NCBI GenBank assembly: GCA_963674835.2
Contig: CAXXKC010000002.1
Location: 496,001 to 560,000 of the forward strand
Length of the DNA stretch: 64,000 bases
DNA from: G963674835 sp963674835
Lineage (GTDB): Bacteria > Planctomycetota > Planctomycetia > Pirellulales > Thermoguttaceae
Reading direction: 5' to 3'
Part shown: one piece after another, positions 45,351 to 55,604 of the stretch
Layout of the letters: every line of letters begins with the position of its first letter
Position numbering within the stretch: the stretch's first letter is position 1
Notes under the pieces: model-generated
What the model saw: the letters and a program-made list of their open reading frames with translations, nothing else
Database searches by the model: none
Told to the model about the DNA's origin: nothing
Position numbers and translations under genes: made by a program

Positions 45351-46835
45351 ATGTCGAAAAAAGAGAACACGTTCGGAACCGACGCCGAACTGCTTGAGGA
45401 CGAGGCTTCGTTCGGCGATGAGCCGGAGCGGCGTTCGTTGAGCAAAGAGATGAAGATCGGCGCAGGACTCATTCTGCTGCTGGTGGCCGTGTTGACGGTG
45501 GTCTTGGTCAACCGTCTGCGAGGCCCATCGGAACCGCCCGGGCCGGCAGCGAAAACTGCGGACGCGTCGAAGCCGGGCGATCCCGCATCGGGCAAGCCCA
45601 AGGGTCCAGACCATGCAGCTCCGAGCAAGCCGACCGTGCTGGCGGTAACGAGTAACACGAGCTCGCCGCCACCGGCATCGCGTTCGACAAGCCTGTTTCC
45701 GCCGGGCAACGACCTAGCGAAGACGGGCAGTGCGTCGGGCCCGCCATCATTCATGCCGTCGAAGAAGCCACCGCACTCCGCTGGGTTCGGCTCGACGAAA
45801 TCGGATGACGCGGCAGGCAAGCGCGCGGAGGCCCCCCGATTCACGGCGGCCGGGGATCGTCATTTCTCGGGAAATCCGTATCGCGATCCTTCCGCGCCGA
45901 ACGCCAGCGATCACGACAAGAAGCGACATGATCCGGCGCCCATGTCGTTGACGCCCGCCGGTCCGGCAGCACCCGTGCCCGGCGGCCCGAACATCACGTC
46001 AACCGTTCAGGCCGATCCCGGCGGCGCGGCGGCGGCGACCACCGGACCCTACGGCTCGAAGTACTCCGGCGGCGGCCCGTACAGTTGGTCCGGCAGTTCG
46101 CCGCGTCAGGAGCCAGCCTACGCGAACCCGCCCGATAAGGGTTCGACGCACGGCGTATCGCCGTCGATCGCCCCGATGCCCGGCAGCTCTTCGTACGAGC
46201 GATCACCGGACCACTACCCCGGGGCCGATCGAGACACAGACCGCTTTGGGAACCGTCCAAGCGCATCGACATCACGCTCCGGCGGCCCTGGATCGGGCTA
46301 CGCTTCGTCGATACAGGCGCCGACACTTGTCAGCCCGCCACCCAGGCCTCACCCGAGCCACCGGCAGGATGGCGGACGAGGTTTGGCACGCGGCGACAAG
46401 GATACGTACGTCATCCAGCCAAATGACAACTACTGCACGATTTCGAAGGCACTCTATGGCACGGACGCTTACTATAAGGCGTTGGCCGAGTGCAATCGAA
46501 AGAACTGGCCTGATCCCAACAAGCTCCAGGTGGGCGGCACCATCTCGACGCCGAGCCTCGAGAAGTTGACCGAGGACTACCCTGACCTTTGCCCGAAGCG
46601 CGAGCACGTCGACGCAGCGGCCAGCCGGGCGCGCATGGCGAACATCGCGGACCGGATCGGCGGCGGGCGTACGTACGTCGTTCAGGAAGGCGACAGCCTG
46701 TTCGACATCGCCAAGTACGAACTGGGAAAAGCCTCGCGTTGGGTGGAAATCTATGAGTTGAATCGCAATGTCGTGGGGACGAGTTTCAATTATCTCACTC
46801 CCGGAATGAAACTGGCTTTGCCGGAGAACCGTTAG
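45351..46835 (+). CDS. Bitopic LysM-domain protein (494 aa) in the place of ftsL
   Basis: Short cytosolic N-terminus (MSKKENTFGTDAELLED), one transmembrane helix (residues ~34-53, MKIGAGLILLLVAVLTVVLV), then a ~290-residue disordered Ser/Pro/Gly/Lys-rich linker. Two LysM modules close the protein: YVIQPNDNYCTISKALYGTDAYYKAL with NPDPNKLQVGG-like sequence, and TYVVQEGDSLFDIAKYELGKASRWVEIYELN. LysM binds GlcNAc-containing glycans, so it probably attaches to peptidoglycan. It lies 161 bp after rsmH, where ftsL usually sits; ftsL is also a small bitopic protein. AAGGCAGGGA lies before ATG 45351. Confidence 0.85.
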   Translation: MSKKENTFGTDAELLEDEASFGDEPERRSLSKEMKIGAGLILLLVAVLTVVLVNRLRGPSEPPGPAAKTADASKPGDPASGKPKGPDHAAPSKPTVLAVTSNTSSPPPASRSTSLFPPGNDLAKTGSASGPPSFMPSKKPPHSAGFGSTKSDDAAGKRAEAPRFTAAGDRHFSGNPYRDPSAPNASDHDKKRHDPAPMSLTPAGPAAPVPGGPNITSTVQADPGGAAAATTGPYGSKYSGGGPYSWSGSSPRQEPAYANPPDKGSTHGVSPSIAPMPGSSSYERSPDHYPGADRDTDRFGNRPSASTSRSGGPGSGYASSIQAPTLVSPPPRPHPSHRQDGGRGLARGDKDTYVIQPNDNYCTISKALYGTDAYYKALAECNRKNWPDPNKLQVGGTISTPSLEKLTEDYPDLCPKREHVDAAASRARMANIADRIGGGRTYVVQEGDSLFDIAKYELGKASRWVEIYELNRNVVGTSFNYLTPGMKLALPENR

Positions 46836-46865
46836 GACGGCGCGGCATTGTGCCGCGAACCGTCC
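46835..46865 (+). terminator. Stem-loop after LysM gene
   Basis: Stem ggacgg (46835-46840) with ccgtcc (46860-46865) and inner stem cgcggca (46841-46847) with tgccgcg (46851-46857), with a 2-nt bulge. It lies immediately after the stop codon and lacks a T-run, so it may be an RNA 3' barrier. Confidence 0.45.
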
Positions 46866-46899
46866 GGCACGGCGTTGCAGGGGCCCGATCGAACACTCT

Positions 46900-47388
46900 A
46901 TGCCGCGGAAACGGTCCGACAAAAAGAGCCTAAGGCTGAAGCGTATCGTCTCGGGCGGACAGACCGGCGTGGATCGCGCGGCGTTGGACGCGGCCATCGC
47001 CCTGGGTATTCCGCACGGCGGATGGTGCCCGCGCGGGAGGCTGGCCGAGGATGGCATCATTGCCGGCCACTATCAGCTCAGTGAGACCGAGTCGTCGGAC
47101 TACGCGGTGCGCACCGAGCAGAATGTGTTGGACTCGGAGGCCACGCTCATTCTGCACTACGGAGCGTTTGGCGGCGGAACGGAGTTGACACGTCGGCTGG
47201 CTCGGCGGCACGGTCGGCCGTGCCTGTTGGTCGATCTGCAGGCCCCGCCCGATTTGAGCACCGTCCGACGGTGGCTGACGGAGCACCGCGTGAAAGTCCT
47301 GAATATTGCGGGACCGCGCGAGAGTCAGCGTCCGGGAATTGCGGCCATGGCGACCGATTTTCTCGAGGGATTGCTGGCGACGCGATGA
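46900..47388 (+). CDS. SLOG-superfamily putative molybdenum-carrier-like protein (162 aa)
   Basis: Begins RIVSGGQTGVDRAALDAAIALGIPHGGWCPRGRLAEDGII, the signature of the SLOG/cpYpsA-like family annotated as putative molybdenum carrier protein. The later LILHYGAFGGGTELT and PCLLVDLQAPPD segments complete the Rossmann-like fold. GQTGVD and GG-T likely bind a nucleotide. SLOG proteins often sense nucleotides or act in conflict systems, but this family's role is unknown. It lies 64 bp after the LysM gene. Confidence 0.88.
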   Translation: MPRKRSDKKSLRLKRIVSGGQTGVDRAALDAAIALGIPHGGWCPRGRLAEDGIIAGHYQLSETESSDYAVRTEQNVLDSEATLILHYGAFGGGTELTRRLARRHGRPCLLVDLQAPPDLSTVRRWLTEHRVKVLNIAGPRESQRPGIAAMATDFLEGLLATR

Positions 47389-47691
47389 ACGCGAGGCACG
47401 AAACACGGGCCGGAACGCCCCGCCAGACGAGCTATTGCCCAACTCGCATCACATGCTAAACTACATATGGCTGGCCAGTCGGAGGCAAGGGCCGATGCAC
47501 CCGGTTTAACTGCTGGCTCGTAGTGAAACATGGGCAGCTGGTGACCAGGGTCGGTGTATCGCCTCTTGCCTTCTATAATTCGAATGAGAAGCTCGCCTCT
47601 GCGGTGCGGGCTTCTTTTTTTGTTTCTTGGAACGGGAGTCGCGTCGCCGCTGCTGAGTTTCGGTGAGAGTCGGGCAAACTCACCAGCGCGT
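47389..47691. other. Convergent intergenic region (303 bp) with terminator
   Basis: No gene. It holds a TATAAT-like string at 47574-47579 without a matching -35, and the strong terminator at 47587-47621. Confidence 0.6.
47587..47621 (+). terminator. Strong intrinsic terminator after the rsmH-LysM-SLOG run
   Basis: A 10-bp stem 47587-47596 with 47606-47615 (one G-U pair), 9-nt loop, directly followed by a run of seven T (47615-47621). It would end the plus-strand transcript before the converging sulfatase gene. Confidence 0.85.
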
Positions 47692-49164
47692 TCAACCGGC
47701 GGGTGCGGTTTCGGCGCATTGGACGTCCGCCCGATCGTCAACTCGCTGCTGCCAGCTCCGAATCTTTCGCGCAAGCCGGTCGATCACGTCTTGGTGTTTC
47801 CCGGTGTAGTACAGGTTCGTGCACTCTCCGGGATCCTCAACCAAGTAATAGAGCTGGCATTTGTCGTTGGGACGTAGGCAGAGTTTCCAGCCATCGGGCG
47901 AAATGACGGCTCGGCACAGCGGGTCGGGCCATTCGAAGTAGACGTGGTCTTCGGCGATCGACTTTCCGTCTAACAGAGGCACTAAGCTCTGGCCGGGCAG
48001 GTCCTTGGGGACTGGTCTTCCCAGCAGCTCCAACACGGTGGGGACGAGGTCGATCTGGCTGACGGGTTGCACGATGGGACGCCCCTGGCGGCCGGGAACC
48101 CGCATGAGCCAGGGCACGCGGATGGCCTCCTCGTACATAACGCTCTTCATCAGCAACCGATGCGAGCCCATCATATCGCCGTGATCGCTTGTGTAGAGCA
48201 CGAGCGTGTTTTCGGCCAGCTCCAGGCGGTCCAGTGTATCGAGAATGGCACCAACACTTCGATCGACTTCGGTCACGAGGCCCCAGTAGCGCACGATCAG
48301 CCGGCGCCAGTCGGCCTCGGTTTGGAGCGGCTGCTTGCCATAGCCGTCGCGAAGCAGCTTCTCGCGCAGGCGTCGAGCGGCCAACGGCTCGTCGTCGCCC
48401 AACGGATCGTCGAAGTTCGGCGGAAGCGTGATCTGGCTGAGCGGGTGTTCATCGTTCAGCGGGCCAAAATAGGGCATGTGCGGCTCCAGGAAGCTCACGA
48501 CCAGCACAAAGGGCTGTCGCCGATTGCGCTCGAGGAACTGGCAGGCGCGTTGTTCGAGGAACCGCGGTTTGGAATGCTCGATCGGCAATCGCGAGGCGAA
48601 GTCTCGCGAGAACTTGTTTCCTTTGCCCGGCTCGTAACCCAGTTTGACGAGGAAATGGTGGTAACTGCTTCGCGCATCGCGGTCGCGTCCCTGGCGGAAG
48701 TGCGAAGAGTACGTGTCTTCGATCGACACCCACTCTTGGAAGCCGTGTTGGGCAACGACCTCGTCGCCGAGGTGCCATTTTCCCATGTAGGCTGTGCGGT
48801 AGCCGCTCTCTCCTAACAGTTCCGACAGGCAGGGGATATCGTCGGGCAACGGAATGTTGTTCCTGGTTAGTCCGGTCGTGTGTGGCCAGCGCCCCGTGAG
48901 CATGGCGGCGCGCGAAGGAGTACAGACCGGCTGCGTCACGTACGCCCGGGTAAAGACGAAGCTGGTCTCCGCGAGACGATCCATGTTGGGCGCGTGGATC
49001 TTCATGTTGCCGTAGGCGCGCATCGTGTCGGCTCGCTGCTCATCGGTATGGAGGATGAGCACGTTCAGCGGCCTGGCGTCTGCCGACGCGGCGTTCGCAA
49101 TGCACGGTTGCGGGCCGAGTACCCAGACGAACATCGCTACGAGCATCGCCGTCGTCTTCGACAT
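47692..49164 (-). CDS. Type I sulfatase, exported (490 aa)
   Basis: Hydrolyses sulfate esters. The formylglycine motif is C-T-P-S-R with Cys81 (QPVCTPSRAAMLTGRWPHTTG), fitting the CxPSR rule and needing the sulfatase-maturing enzyme. Metal ligands begin with LNVLILHTDEQRADTM (Asp pair) and SDHGDMMGSHRLLMK (Asp-His near 340). The signal peptide is residues 1-25. Planctomycetes carry dozens of sulfatases for sulfated polysaccharides. AAGGGGT precedes ATG 49164. The target sugar is unknown. Confidence 0.95.
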   Translation of the reverse strand: MSKTTAMLVAMFVWVLGPQPCIANAASADARPLNVLILHTDEQRADTMRAYGNMKIHAPNMDRLAETSFVFTRAYVTQPVCTPSRAAMLTGRWPHTTGLTRNNIPLPDDIPCLSELLGESGYRTAYMGKWHLGDEVVAQHGFQEWVSIEDTYSSHFRQGRDRDARSSYHHFLVKLGYEPGKGNKFSRDFASRLPIEHSKPRFLEQRACQFLERNRRQPFVLVVSFLEPHMPYFGPLNDEHPLSQITLPPNFDDPLGDDEPLAARRLREKLLRDGYGKQPLQTEADWRRLIVRYWGLVTEVDRSVGAILDTLDRLELAENTLVLYTSDHGDMMGSHRLLMKSVMYEEAIRVPWLMRVPGRQGRPIVQPVSQIDLVPTVLELLGRPVPKDLPGQSLVPLLDGKSIAEDHVYFEWPDPLCRAVISPDGWKLCLRPNDKCQLYYLVEDPGECTNLYYTGKHQDVIDRLARKIRSWQQRVDDRADVQCAETAPAG

Positions 49165-49411
49165 GGCATTACCCCTTCGGAAGTTGGAAAAGGTCGTTCG
49201 CCGTCTCTTCTGTCGGACGGCGTTTGCGTGGCGCGACCGGGCCCGTCGCCACACACAGTCGGGGTCGGACGAGGCACGGAACGTTGCGTTCACCAGTCTA
49301 ACACGCCAGTCGCTCCGACTGCCATACGCACGCCAGGCGAGGTGCAAATCGGACGCGCGTTGAGTATACTCGGTGTGAGTGGCATTTCGCATTGCGTGAC
49401 GAGGAGTTCTC

Positions 49412-50407
49412 ATGTCAGCAGGCATTACGAGGCGGCAGTGGATGGGAGGAGTGGGAGGTGTGGCCGGCATGGTCCTTTTGGGTCACCGGGGTGCTGCGGT
49501 CGAGAAATCCCGAGGGGCTGAAGCATCGTCGCTTCCCCGGTTCGACTACTCGAAGATCAAGAACCCCGTGTGGCGATTGTCCGAGATGCACTTGCGGGAT
49601 CCGGCCGCTTTGCTCCACGACGGAAAAGTCTATCTGTGGTTCACGTACTACGATCCCCGTAAAAAGATGTGGCACATTGGGCAATCGGCCACCGAAGACT
49701 TCGTGAGCTTCGAGGATATTCGTCTCGTGTCACCGAGCGGGTATGCGTCGCCGGGCAACGTGATCCGTGTTGGTGACGAGTGGATCCTGTGTTACCAGCA
49801 GTACGCCAAGTTCCCGCACTATCTGTGCATCGCCCGCTCGAAAGACCTGCTGCATTGGTCCGATCCGGAGAAGATATTCAACACCGGTCCGGGGAACCGT
49901 TGGAACATCGACCATCGTACGATCGACCCACTGATCGTACCTTGGAAGGACACGTTCTACCTGTTTTACGTTGGCTCGACGCGGTGGGGCCGCAAGACAC
50001 CGGGGCACAACTTGATCGGGCTGGCGACCAGCAAGGACCTCAAGCATTGGAAGGATGTCACGCCCGACGAGCCGCTCATTGCGGCGGACCAACCCTACGA
50101 GCAGCCCGACGGGAACGAGAACAACTGGGTTCTCCGTTACCAGGGACGATGGTTCATGCTCTATTCGGCCAGCCTCGCTCAACAGAAGATCGCCTATGCG
50201 GTGAGCGACGACTTGTTGCATTGGGAGAAGAAGGGCCTGTGCAACGTGAAGGCGTTTCCTGGGACAAGTCGGCGTTTCGGCGCTCCGATCGTTCTAGAGA
50301 ACATCGGCAAGCCGGGTGCGTACTACATGCTCTACCAGGGTGAAGACGCCACCGGGCATATGAGCTTCTTCTTGCTCGAAAGCCGGAATCTGGTCGACTG
50401 GCAGTAA
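49412..50407 (+). CDS. Tat-exported GH43-like beta-propeller (331 aa), third SKDLxHW protein
   Basis: Tat leader TRRQWMGGVGGVAGMVLLG. The propeller has blade motifs SEDFVSF, ARSKDLLHWSDP, ATSKDLKHWKDV and AVSDDLLHWEKK. An early MHLRDPAALLHDGKVYLWFTYYDP has the Asp at the first-blade position used as general base by GH43-type enzymes. A central TIDPLIVPWKDTFYLFYVGS and NENNWVLRYQGRWFMLYSAS are further blades. It is related to the 21502 and 35823 proteins but more distant. It could be a glycosidase. It starts 248 bp from the divergent sulfatase gene, which suggests joint sulfated-glycan degradation. Confidence 0.8.
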   Translation: MSAGITRRQWMGGVGGVAGMVLLGHRGAAVEKSRGAEASSLPRFDYSKIKNPVWRLSEMHLRDPAALLHDGKVYLWFTYYDPRKKMWHIGQSATEDFVSFEDIRLVSPSGYASPGNVIRVGDEWILCYQQYAKFPHYLCIARSKDLLHWSDPEKIFNTGPGNRWNIDHRTIDPLIVPWKDTFYLFYVGSTRWGRKTPGHNLIGLATSKDLKHWKDVTPDEPLIAADQPYEQPDGNENNWVLRYQGRWFMLYSASLAQQKIAYAVSDDLLHWEKKGLCNVKAFPGTSRRFGAPIVLENIGKPGAYYMLYQGEDATGHMSFFLLESRNLVDWQ

Positions 50408-50523
50408 TCTTGGTCGGCCTAGCGGCGCAACGGGTGGCTCACAGGCAGAGGCCACCGGGAAGGCGGGCGGATCGGCTGCTGCGGAGTGCATTGGGGCTTG
50501 ATCGTCTGTTCCGGGCGTGGCTG

Positions 50524-51108
50524 TCAGACGGGCGGCTGGAAACGGACGATTTGGCTGATCTGCTTGAACTCGGGGGTGCCGGCCTGTTGACACCATTCAA
50601 AGAGGGCCGCCTCGGTCGTGGTGAGCACGGCGCCGGAGGAGTCCATTCGCGATAGGGCCGTGCGATAGTCGCACTCGAAGCGGGATCCGATGGCGTCGAC
50701 GGCCAGGTAGACACGCCATCCGGCGGCCAGAAGGTCGAGCACCGTCTGTTGCACGCAGACGTGGCATTCCATGCCGCAGACGAGAATGTTGTGAATGCCC
50801 TGGCTCTCCAGATTATCGAACAGCCCGGGACAACCGCCGCAACTGAAGGTCAGCTTGGAAGGCATCGGGCCGATTCGGTCGGCCAACTCGGCGATGGTCG
50901 GGCCAAGGCCTTTGGGATACTGCTCGGTACCGATCACGGGGAGGCCGAGAATCTTTGCACCGTCGATCAGGCGGCCGATGTTCCAGATGACCCGATGGTG
51001 ATCGGCGATTACCGGTACCAGCTTCTCCTGTACATCGACGACGAGCAGGGCGGTGTCGCCCGGCGACATGAGCTCGGGGCTGCGAGGTAGTGTGTTCGGA
51101 TCGTCCAT
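50524..51108 (-). CDS. Isochorismatase-like cysteine hydrolase (194 aa)
   Basis: Hydrolase of the isochorismatase/nicotinamidase fold. The catalytic triad appears as Asp in VVDVQEKLVPVI, Lys in MPSKLTFSC, and Cys in GMECHVCVQQTVLDLL (the Cys of HVCV). TEQYPKGLGPT resembles the YcaC/PncA group, in which substrates include nicotinamide-like amides. The exact substrate is unknown. It converges with the propeller gene at 50407. ATG 51108 lies where the family N-terminus begins. Confidence 0.9.
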   Translation of the reverse strand: MDDPNTLPRSPELMSPGDTALLVVDVQEKLVPVIADHHRVIWNIGRLIDGAKILGLPVIGTEQYPKGLGPTIAELADRIGPMPSKLTFSCGGCPGLFDNLESQGIHNILVCGMECHVCVQQTVLDLLAAGWRVYLAVDAIGSRFECDYRTALSRMDSSGAVLTTTEAALFEWCQQAGTPEFKQISQIVRFQPPV

Positions 51109-51352
51109 GGCAATCAGCTTAGCAGATGGAAATGGGAGGTGCCTAGGGGTTTGAGGGCCGGGGGTCGGGAGCCGGAGCAATCGTCGTGCACGGTCTGGTA
51201 TTGTCTCGATTTGGGAGCACCGGCCCGCACGCTTGCATGAGCGACTCACCCCTCGCCACGAGACTGCAATCCCTAACCTCTGTTATGGACAAGGTGAGGG
51301 CATGGTGGTAAACGTAGGGCACAGGGCCGGCCAGCGGGAGCGGGAGTGCAGA

Positions 51353-51784
51353 ATGAGCAACTACTGTCCGAGTTGTGGCGCGCGGGTTGTGGACCCGGAG
51401 TCGACGGTTTGCGATTTCTGTGGCGAGACTCTGCAGGGTGGCAAGCAGGCGGGTTTTCTTTCTCGACTAGCGGGCTGGCTTTTCGGCACAGGAAACGAGC
51501 CGCTTGGGCGGCATCGCCGTGAGGTTCGTGTTTGTCGATCGGAGACGTTCCAGTGGACAGATCCGGCCACCGGCCAACAGCGCACATCAACAAGCATCGA
51601 CGACTTGCCGCCGGAGCTGCGAGCCCAGGTCGAGGCAGCGCGTCAACGGGCCGCCAGTGAAGGGGTTTCCTCGGGCAGCCGATACACATTTCGCGATCCA
51701 TCGGGCCAGGAACATACGTATAACTCATTGGAGGAAATGCCGGAGGATATTCGCCGACTATTCGAGCGAGCCCGAAAGCGTTGA
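51353..51784 (+). CDS. Small zinc-ribbon protein (143 aa), unknown function
   Basis: N-terminal NYCPSCGARVVDPESTVCDFCGE forms a zinc ribbon with two CxxC pairs. The rest has FLSRLAGWLFG (amphipathic or membrane-facing stretch) and two related segments, FQWTDPATGQQRTSTSIDDLPPELRAQVE and YTFRDPSGQEHTYNSLEEMPEDIRRLFE. The second copy suggests an internal duplication of a ~30-residue TxxDPxGxxxxYxSLxxLPxxxR motif. GGGAG precedes ATG 51353. The family is not recognised. Confidence 0.75.
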   Translation: MSNYCPSCGARVVDPESTVCDFCGETLQGGKQAGFLSRLAGWLFGTGNEPLGRHRREVRVCRSETFQWTDPATGQQRTSTSIDDLPPELRAQVEAARQRAASEGVSSGSRYTFRDPSGQEHTYNSLEEMPEDIRRLFERARKR

Positions 51785-51951
51785 ACCTCTGTCAGAGTTT
51801 CGTTGTCGCGAAAAGTTTGCCCAACCAATCCGCTCCTTCCGCGTCTGTGGTGATTCGTGTCCAAAGATGGGCCTAGAAGCTTGCCCAGCGCGGCGCGTGG
51901 TGTATGGTTGCTAGCATCCAAGGACTGCAGACGCCTTAAGGGAGGCAAAGC

Positions 51952-52548
51952 ATGCCCAGAATAGCGACTGCGTTGGGGGTGTGGATTGCGGTGATTGTCG
52001 CGATCGGGTTCAACATCGTTCGATACCCGATCGTATGGGAGATGGTCGCCGTTTCCGTCCCCGAACCGGCCACCGAACGGGTCGCGGCGACATCGGCGCC
52101 CAGTGCACCGCCCAAGGCACCCGTCGTTGAAAAGAAGGCTCCGAGAGAGAAATCGAAGCCCACAGAGGATCGCAAGGCCCATCGCAAAGAAACGAGTGTG
52201 GCGAAGAAGGCGAGCAAGCCAAAGGTCGTGTGCGATGGCAAATCGTGCACGCTTGCATCGGACGACAAGTCGGAGTCGCACAAGGCCATCGCGAGACCCG
52301 ATGTGACGGTCACGGCGAAGACGGCGGCTGTGGTAGAACCCACGCCGTCGGAGCCTCCGAAGCTCAAGGTCAGCGCTGGTGACTTGCTGGATGACGCTCT
52401 CGTGACAGCGTCAGGGGAGGACGCGCCGGCCAACGACAACGTCCGCCGTCTGCCGCCGTTGACAGAAGAGCAAGCGCCGTCGACGACCGAGATCAGCAGC
52501 CTGCCGAACGCCTCGATACCGCTGTACGCCAGCACTGGAGTGCAGTGA
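51952..52548 (+). CDS. Putative membrane-anchored low-complexity protein (198 aa)
   Basis: Residues 1-27 (MPRIATALGVWIAVIVAIGFNIVRYP) form a signal anchor. The rest is Lys/Ala/Pro/Glu-rich and looks disordered, with a short KVVCDGKSCTLASDD patch containing two Cys. The C-terminal LPNASIPLYASTGVQ tail is unremarkable. A strong AAGGGAGGC lies before ATG 51952, and codon use looks protein-like, so it is probably real. Function is unknown. Confidence 0.65.
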   Translation: MPRIATALGVWIAVIVAIGFNIVRYPIVWEMVAVSVPEPATERVAATSAPSAPPKAPVVEKKAPREKSKPTEDRKAHRKETSVAKKASKPKVVCDGKSCTLASDDKSESHKAIARPDVTVTAKTAAVVEPTPSEPPKLKVSAGDLLDDALVTASGEDAPANDNVRRLPPLTEEQAPSTTEISSLPNASIPLYASTGVQ

Positions 52549-52568
52549 CGGTTGTTTTAGACCGCCGC

Positions 52569-53087
52569 TCACACCTGTGCGGGCTGTTCTTGTAGCACCT
52601 GGCGAATGCTCAGCAGCGCCGTCTGTGCTTTTATGCACGTTTCGCGAAACGGCACGGGTCGAGGCACACCCGGCAGTCGAAAGACCTGTCGACCGTCGTG
52701 CTGGAAGACCAGATCCCCAGCACGCAGCCACGCCTGGCCCGGCTGGACCTCGACCTGGATGGTGTCAAAGGCGTCGAGATCGATCGCGCGCTCGTCTGCC
52801 GGTCTTAGGCCTTTCTGAACAACAACCCGTCGATTGGTCAGCGTATACCGGCGAGCGCGGTACGGCATGAGCCGCCAGGCGTAAACGCTGAGACTAATCG
52901 GAATAGTCAACAGGGCAAAGAGCTTCCCGAGTGTGAAGAAGCCGACGCCCGTGCGCATGCCAGCGAGCCGCCCGACGAATCGCCCTGGAGCCCAGGCCCC
53001 AATGGAAGGCCAAATGGTCAAGAGCGGGGCTTCGGCGACGTGTGGCGGTACGATGCCGGGGACGGCGTGATTCATAGTGTCGCGCAT
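52569..53087 (-). CDS. Bacterial PH-domain (bPH2-like) membrane protein (172 aa)
   Basis: Contains one hydrophobic stretch (FFTLGKLFALLTIPISLSVYAW), then a bacterial PH2-type core: RRYTLTNRRVVVQKGL, DLDAFDTIQVEVQPGQAWLRAGDLVFQHDGRQVFRLPGV and the C-terminal helix. Such proteins (YdbS/YdbT-like) sit at the membrane with unknown lipid or protein partners. The start is uncertain (ATG 53087 or 53075). It lies just downstream of the 16S gene, but the intervening terminator indicates separate transcription. Confidence 0.75.
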   Translation of the reverse strand: MRDTMNHAVPGIVPPHVAEAPLLTIWPSIGAWAPGRFVGRLAGMRTGVGFFTLGKLFALLTIPISLSVYAWRLMPYRARRYTLTNRRVVVQKGLRPADERAIDLDAFDTIQVEVQPGQAWLRAGDLVFQHDGRQVFRLPGVPRPVPFRETCIKAQTALLSIRQVLQEQPAQV

Positions 53088-53166
53088 GGCTGGCGTTCTG
53101 TGGAGGGCGTCGCCTTTCGGGACGTCATCATGAGGGAAGTACGGGGGAAGGTCAATGTGTGGCGGA

Positions 53167-53210
53167 CAAAAACGCGACAAGCCCGGCACAGAACAATCTG
53201 GCCGGGCTTG
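53167..53210 (-). terminator. Intrinsic terminator of the 16S rRNA transcript
   Basis: On the plus strand 53178-53187 pairs perfectly with 53201-53210 (10 bp, 13-nt loop). On the minus strand the hairpin is followed by five T (53168-53172 as A on plus). It ends the transcript ~110 nt after the 16S 3' end, before any 23S or tRNA. Confidence 0.85.
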
Positions 53211-53311
53211 CCGGTTTATAATCTGGTAGCGGTCAGGCACCCCAACAGCCTCAAGGCCTGGCTCCATAATTCTGATGCCGGAGGATTCGTGAGAAAGATC
53301 CGGACGTCAAA

Positions 53312-54847
<1,536 letters not shown>

Positions 54848-55028
54848 GTGTACTTACCACCCCCACAACCGTTTGCACGGACATGGGTGCGGATGGCTAA
54901 CAAACCCGAAAGGTTCGTCCAGGAGTGTCGCCCCATGGTCAAAGAGGCAAGCACTCCGAAAAACCTTTATCAACTCCAGTCTTAAGGCTGGTTAAATAAA
55001 GGGGCTTTGTTTGCTTGACGCGCTACCA

Positions 55029-55044
55029 AATTGTCAAAGAACTA
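55029..55044 (-). promoter_or_regulatory. boxA-like antitermination site in 16S leader
   Basis: The minus strand reads TAGTTCTTTGACAATT, resembling rRNA leader boxA (TGCTCTTTAACA) and the common GTTCTTTGACAAT leader sequence. It lies about 190 nt upstream of the mature 5' end. Nus-dependent function is inferred. Confidence 0.55.
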
Positions 55045-55109
55045 AAATAGTCGGAAAGCCACTCGTCGTCCGCACTGGCGAAGGACCAATGACCGACCGA
55101 CCAAGAGAG

Positions 55110-55137
55110 ATTCTATACTTTGGCCAGCACCTGTCAA
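55110..55137 (-). promoter_or_regulatory. Sigma70-like promoter of 16S
   Basis: On the minus strand TTGACA (55132-55137) and TAGAAT (55110-55115) are separated by 16 bp. It is the best promoter match upstream of the 16S gene. Transcription would begin near 55103, giving a ~255-nt leader. Confidence 0.7.
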
Positions 55138-55604
55138 CGGGCTCCCAAAGATTTTTTCTCGGTGGTCACGAACCACTTGCGATCGGCCCGTTAGGTCGGC
55201 GGTAAGTTTACCATCTTCTCACAATACCCCCACATATAGGCCGCCAGTAACGGGCGGCATCCCACCCATAATACGTATATGCTTGCGTCTTTCGATCGGT
55301 CGGTACCGTGTTGCTGACGATGCAATCGTGTTCTGGAAGCGACACGAAATAGCCGGATGATGATTTGCAGAGGCGAACGCGGGTGGGAACTTGCTCTCGA
55401 AACCGACGGCGGCTGTGCCGCGTGGGGGTGCCGCATGGACTGCGAGCGGGCAGCAGCAATTTGTTGTGAGCGGCGGCGAACTACAATGGGGCCACGCTCA
55501 CAATCGAGGGGGGATCTGACCGTTGAGGCCCGCGGGCCCCTTTGCGCCGCGATGTGAGGGTACTTGGCGGCAATGATCAGGCTCGAGAACGAGGACGAAA
55601 GACG

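Larger units (their letters stand above)
54848..55604. other. 16S leader and divergent promoter region (757 bp)
   Basis: Holds the boxA-like sequence and the 16S promoter on the minus strand. No ORF is convincing. The right part should carry the plus-strand promoter of the DUF4932 gene, not located. Confidence 0.7.

Noticed and set aside
47574..47579. TATAAT as promoter of a small RNA
   Set aside because: No -35 and transcription would start inside the terminator hairpin.
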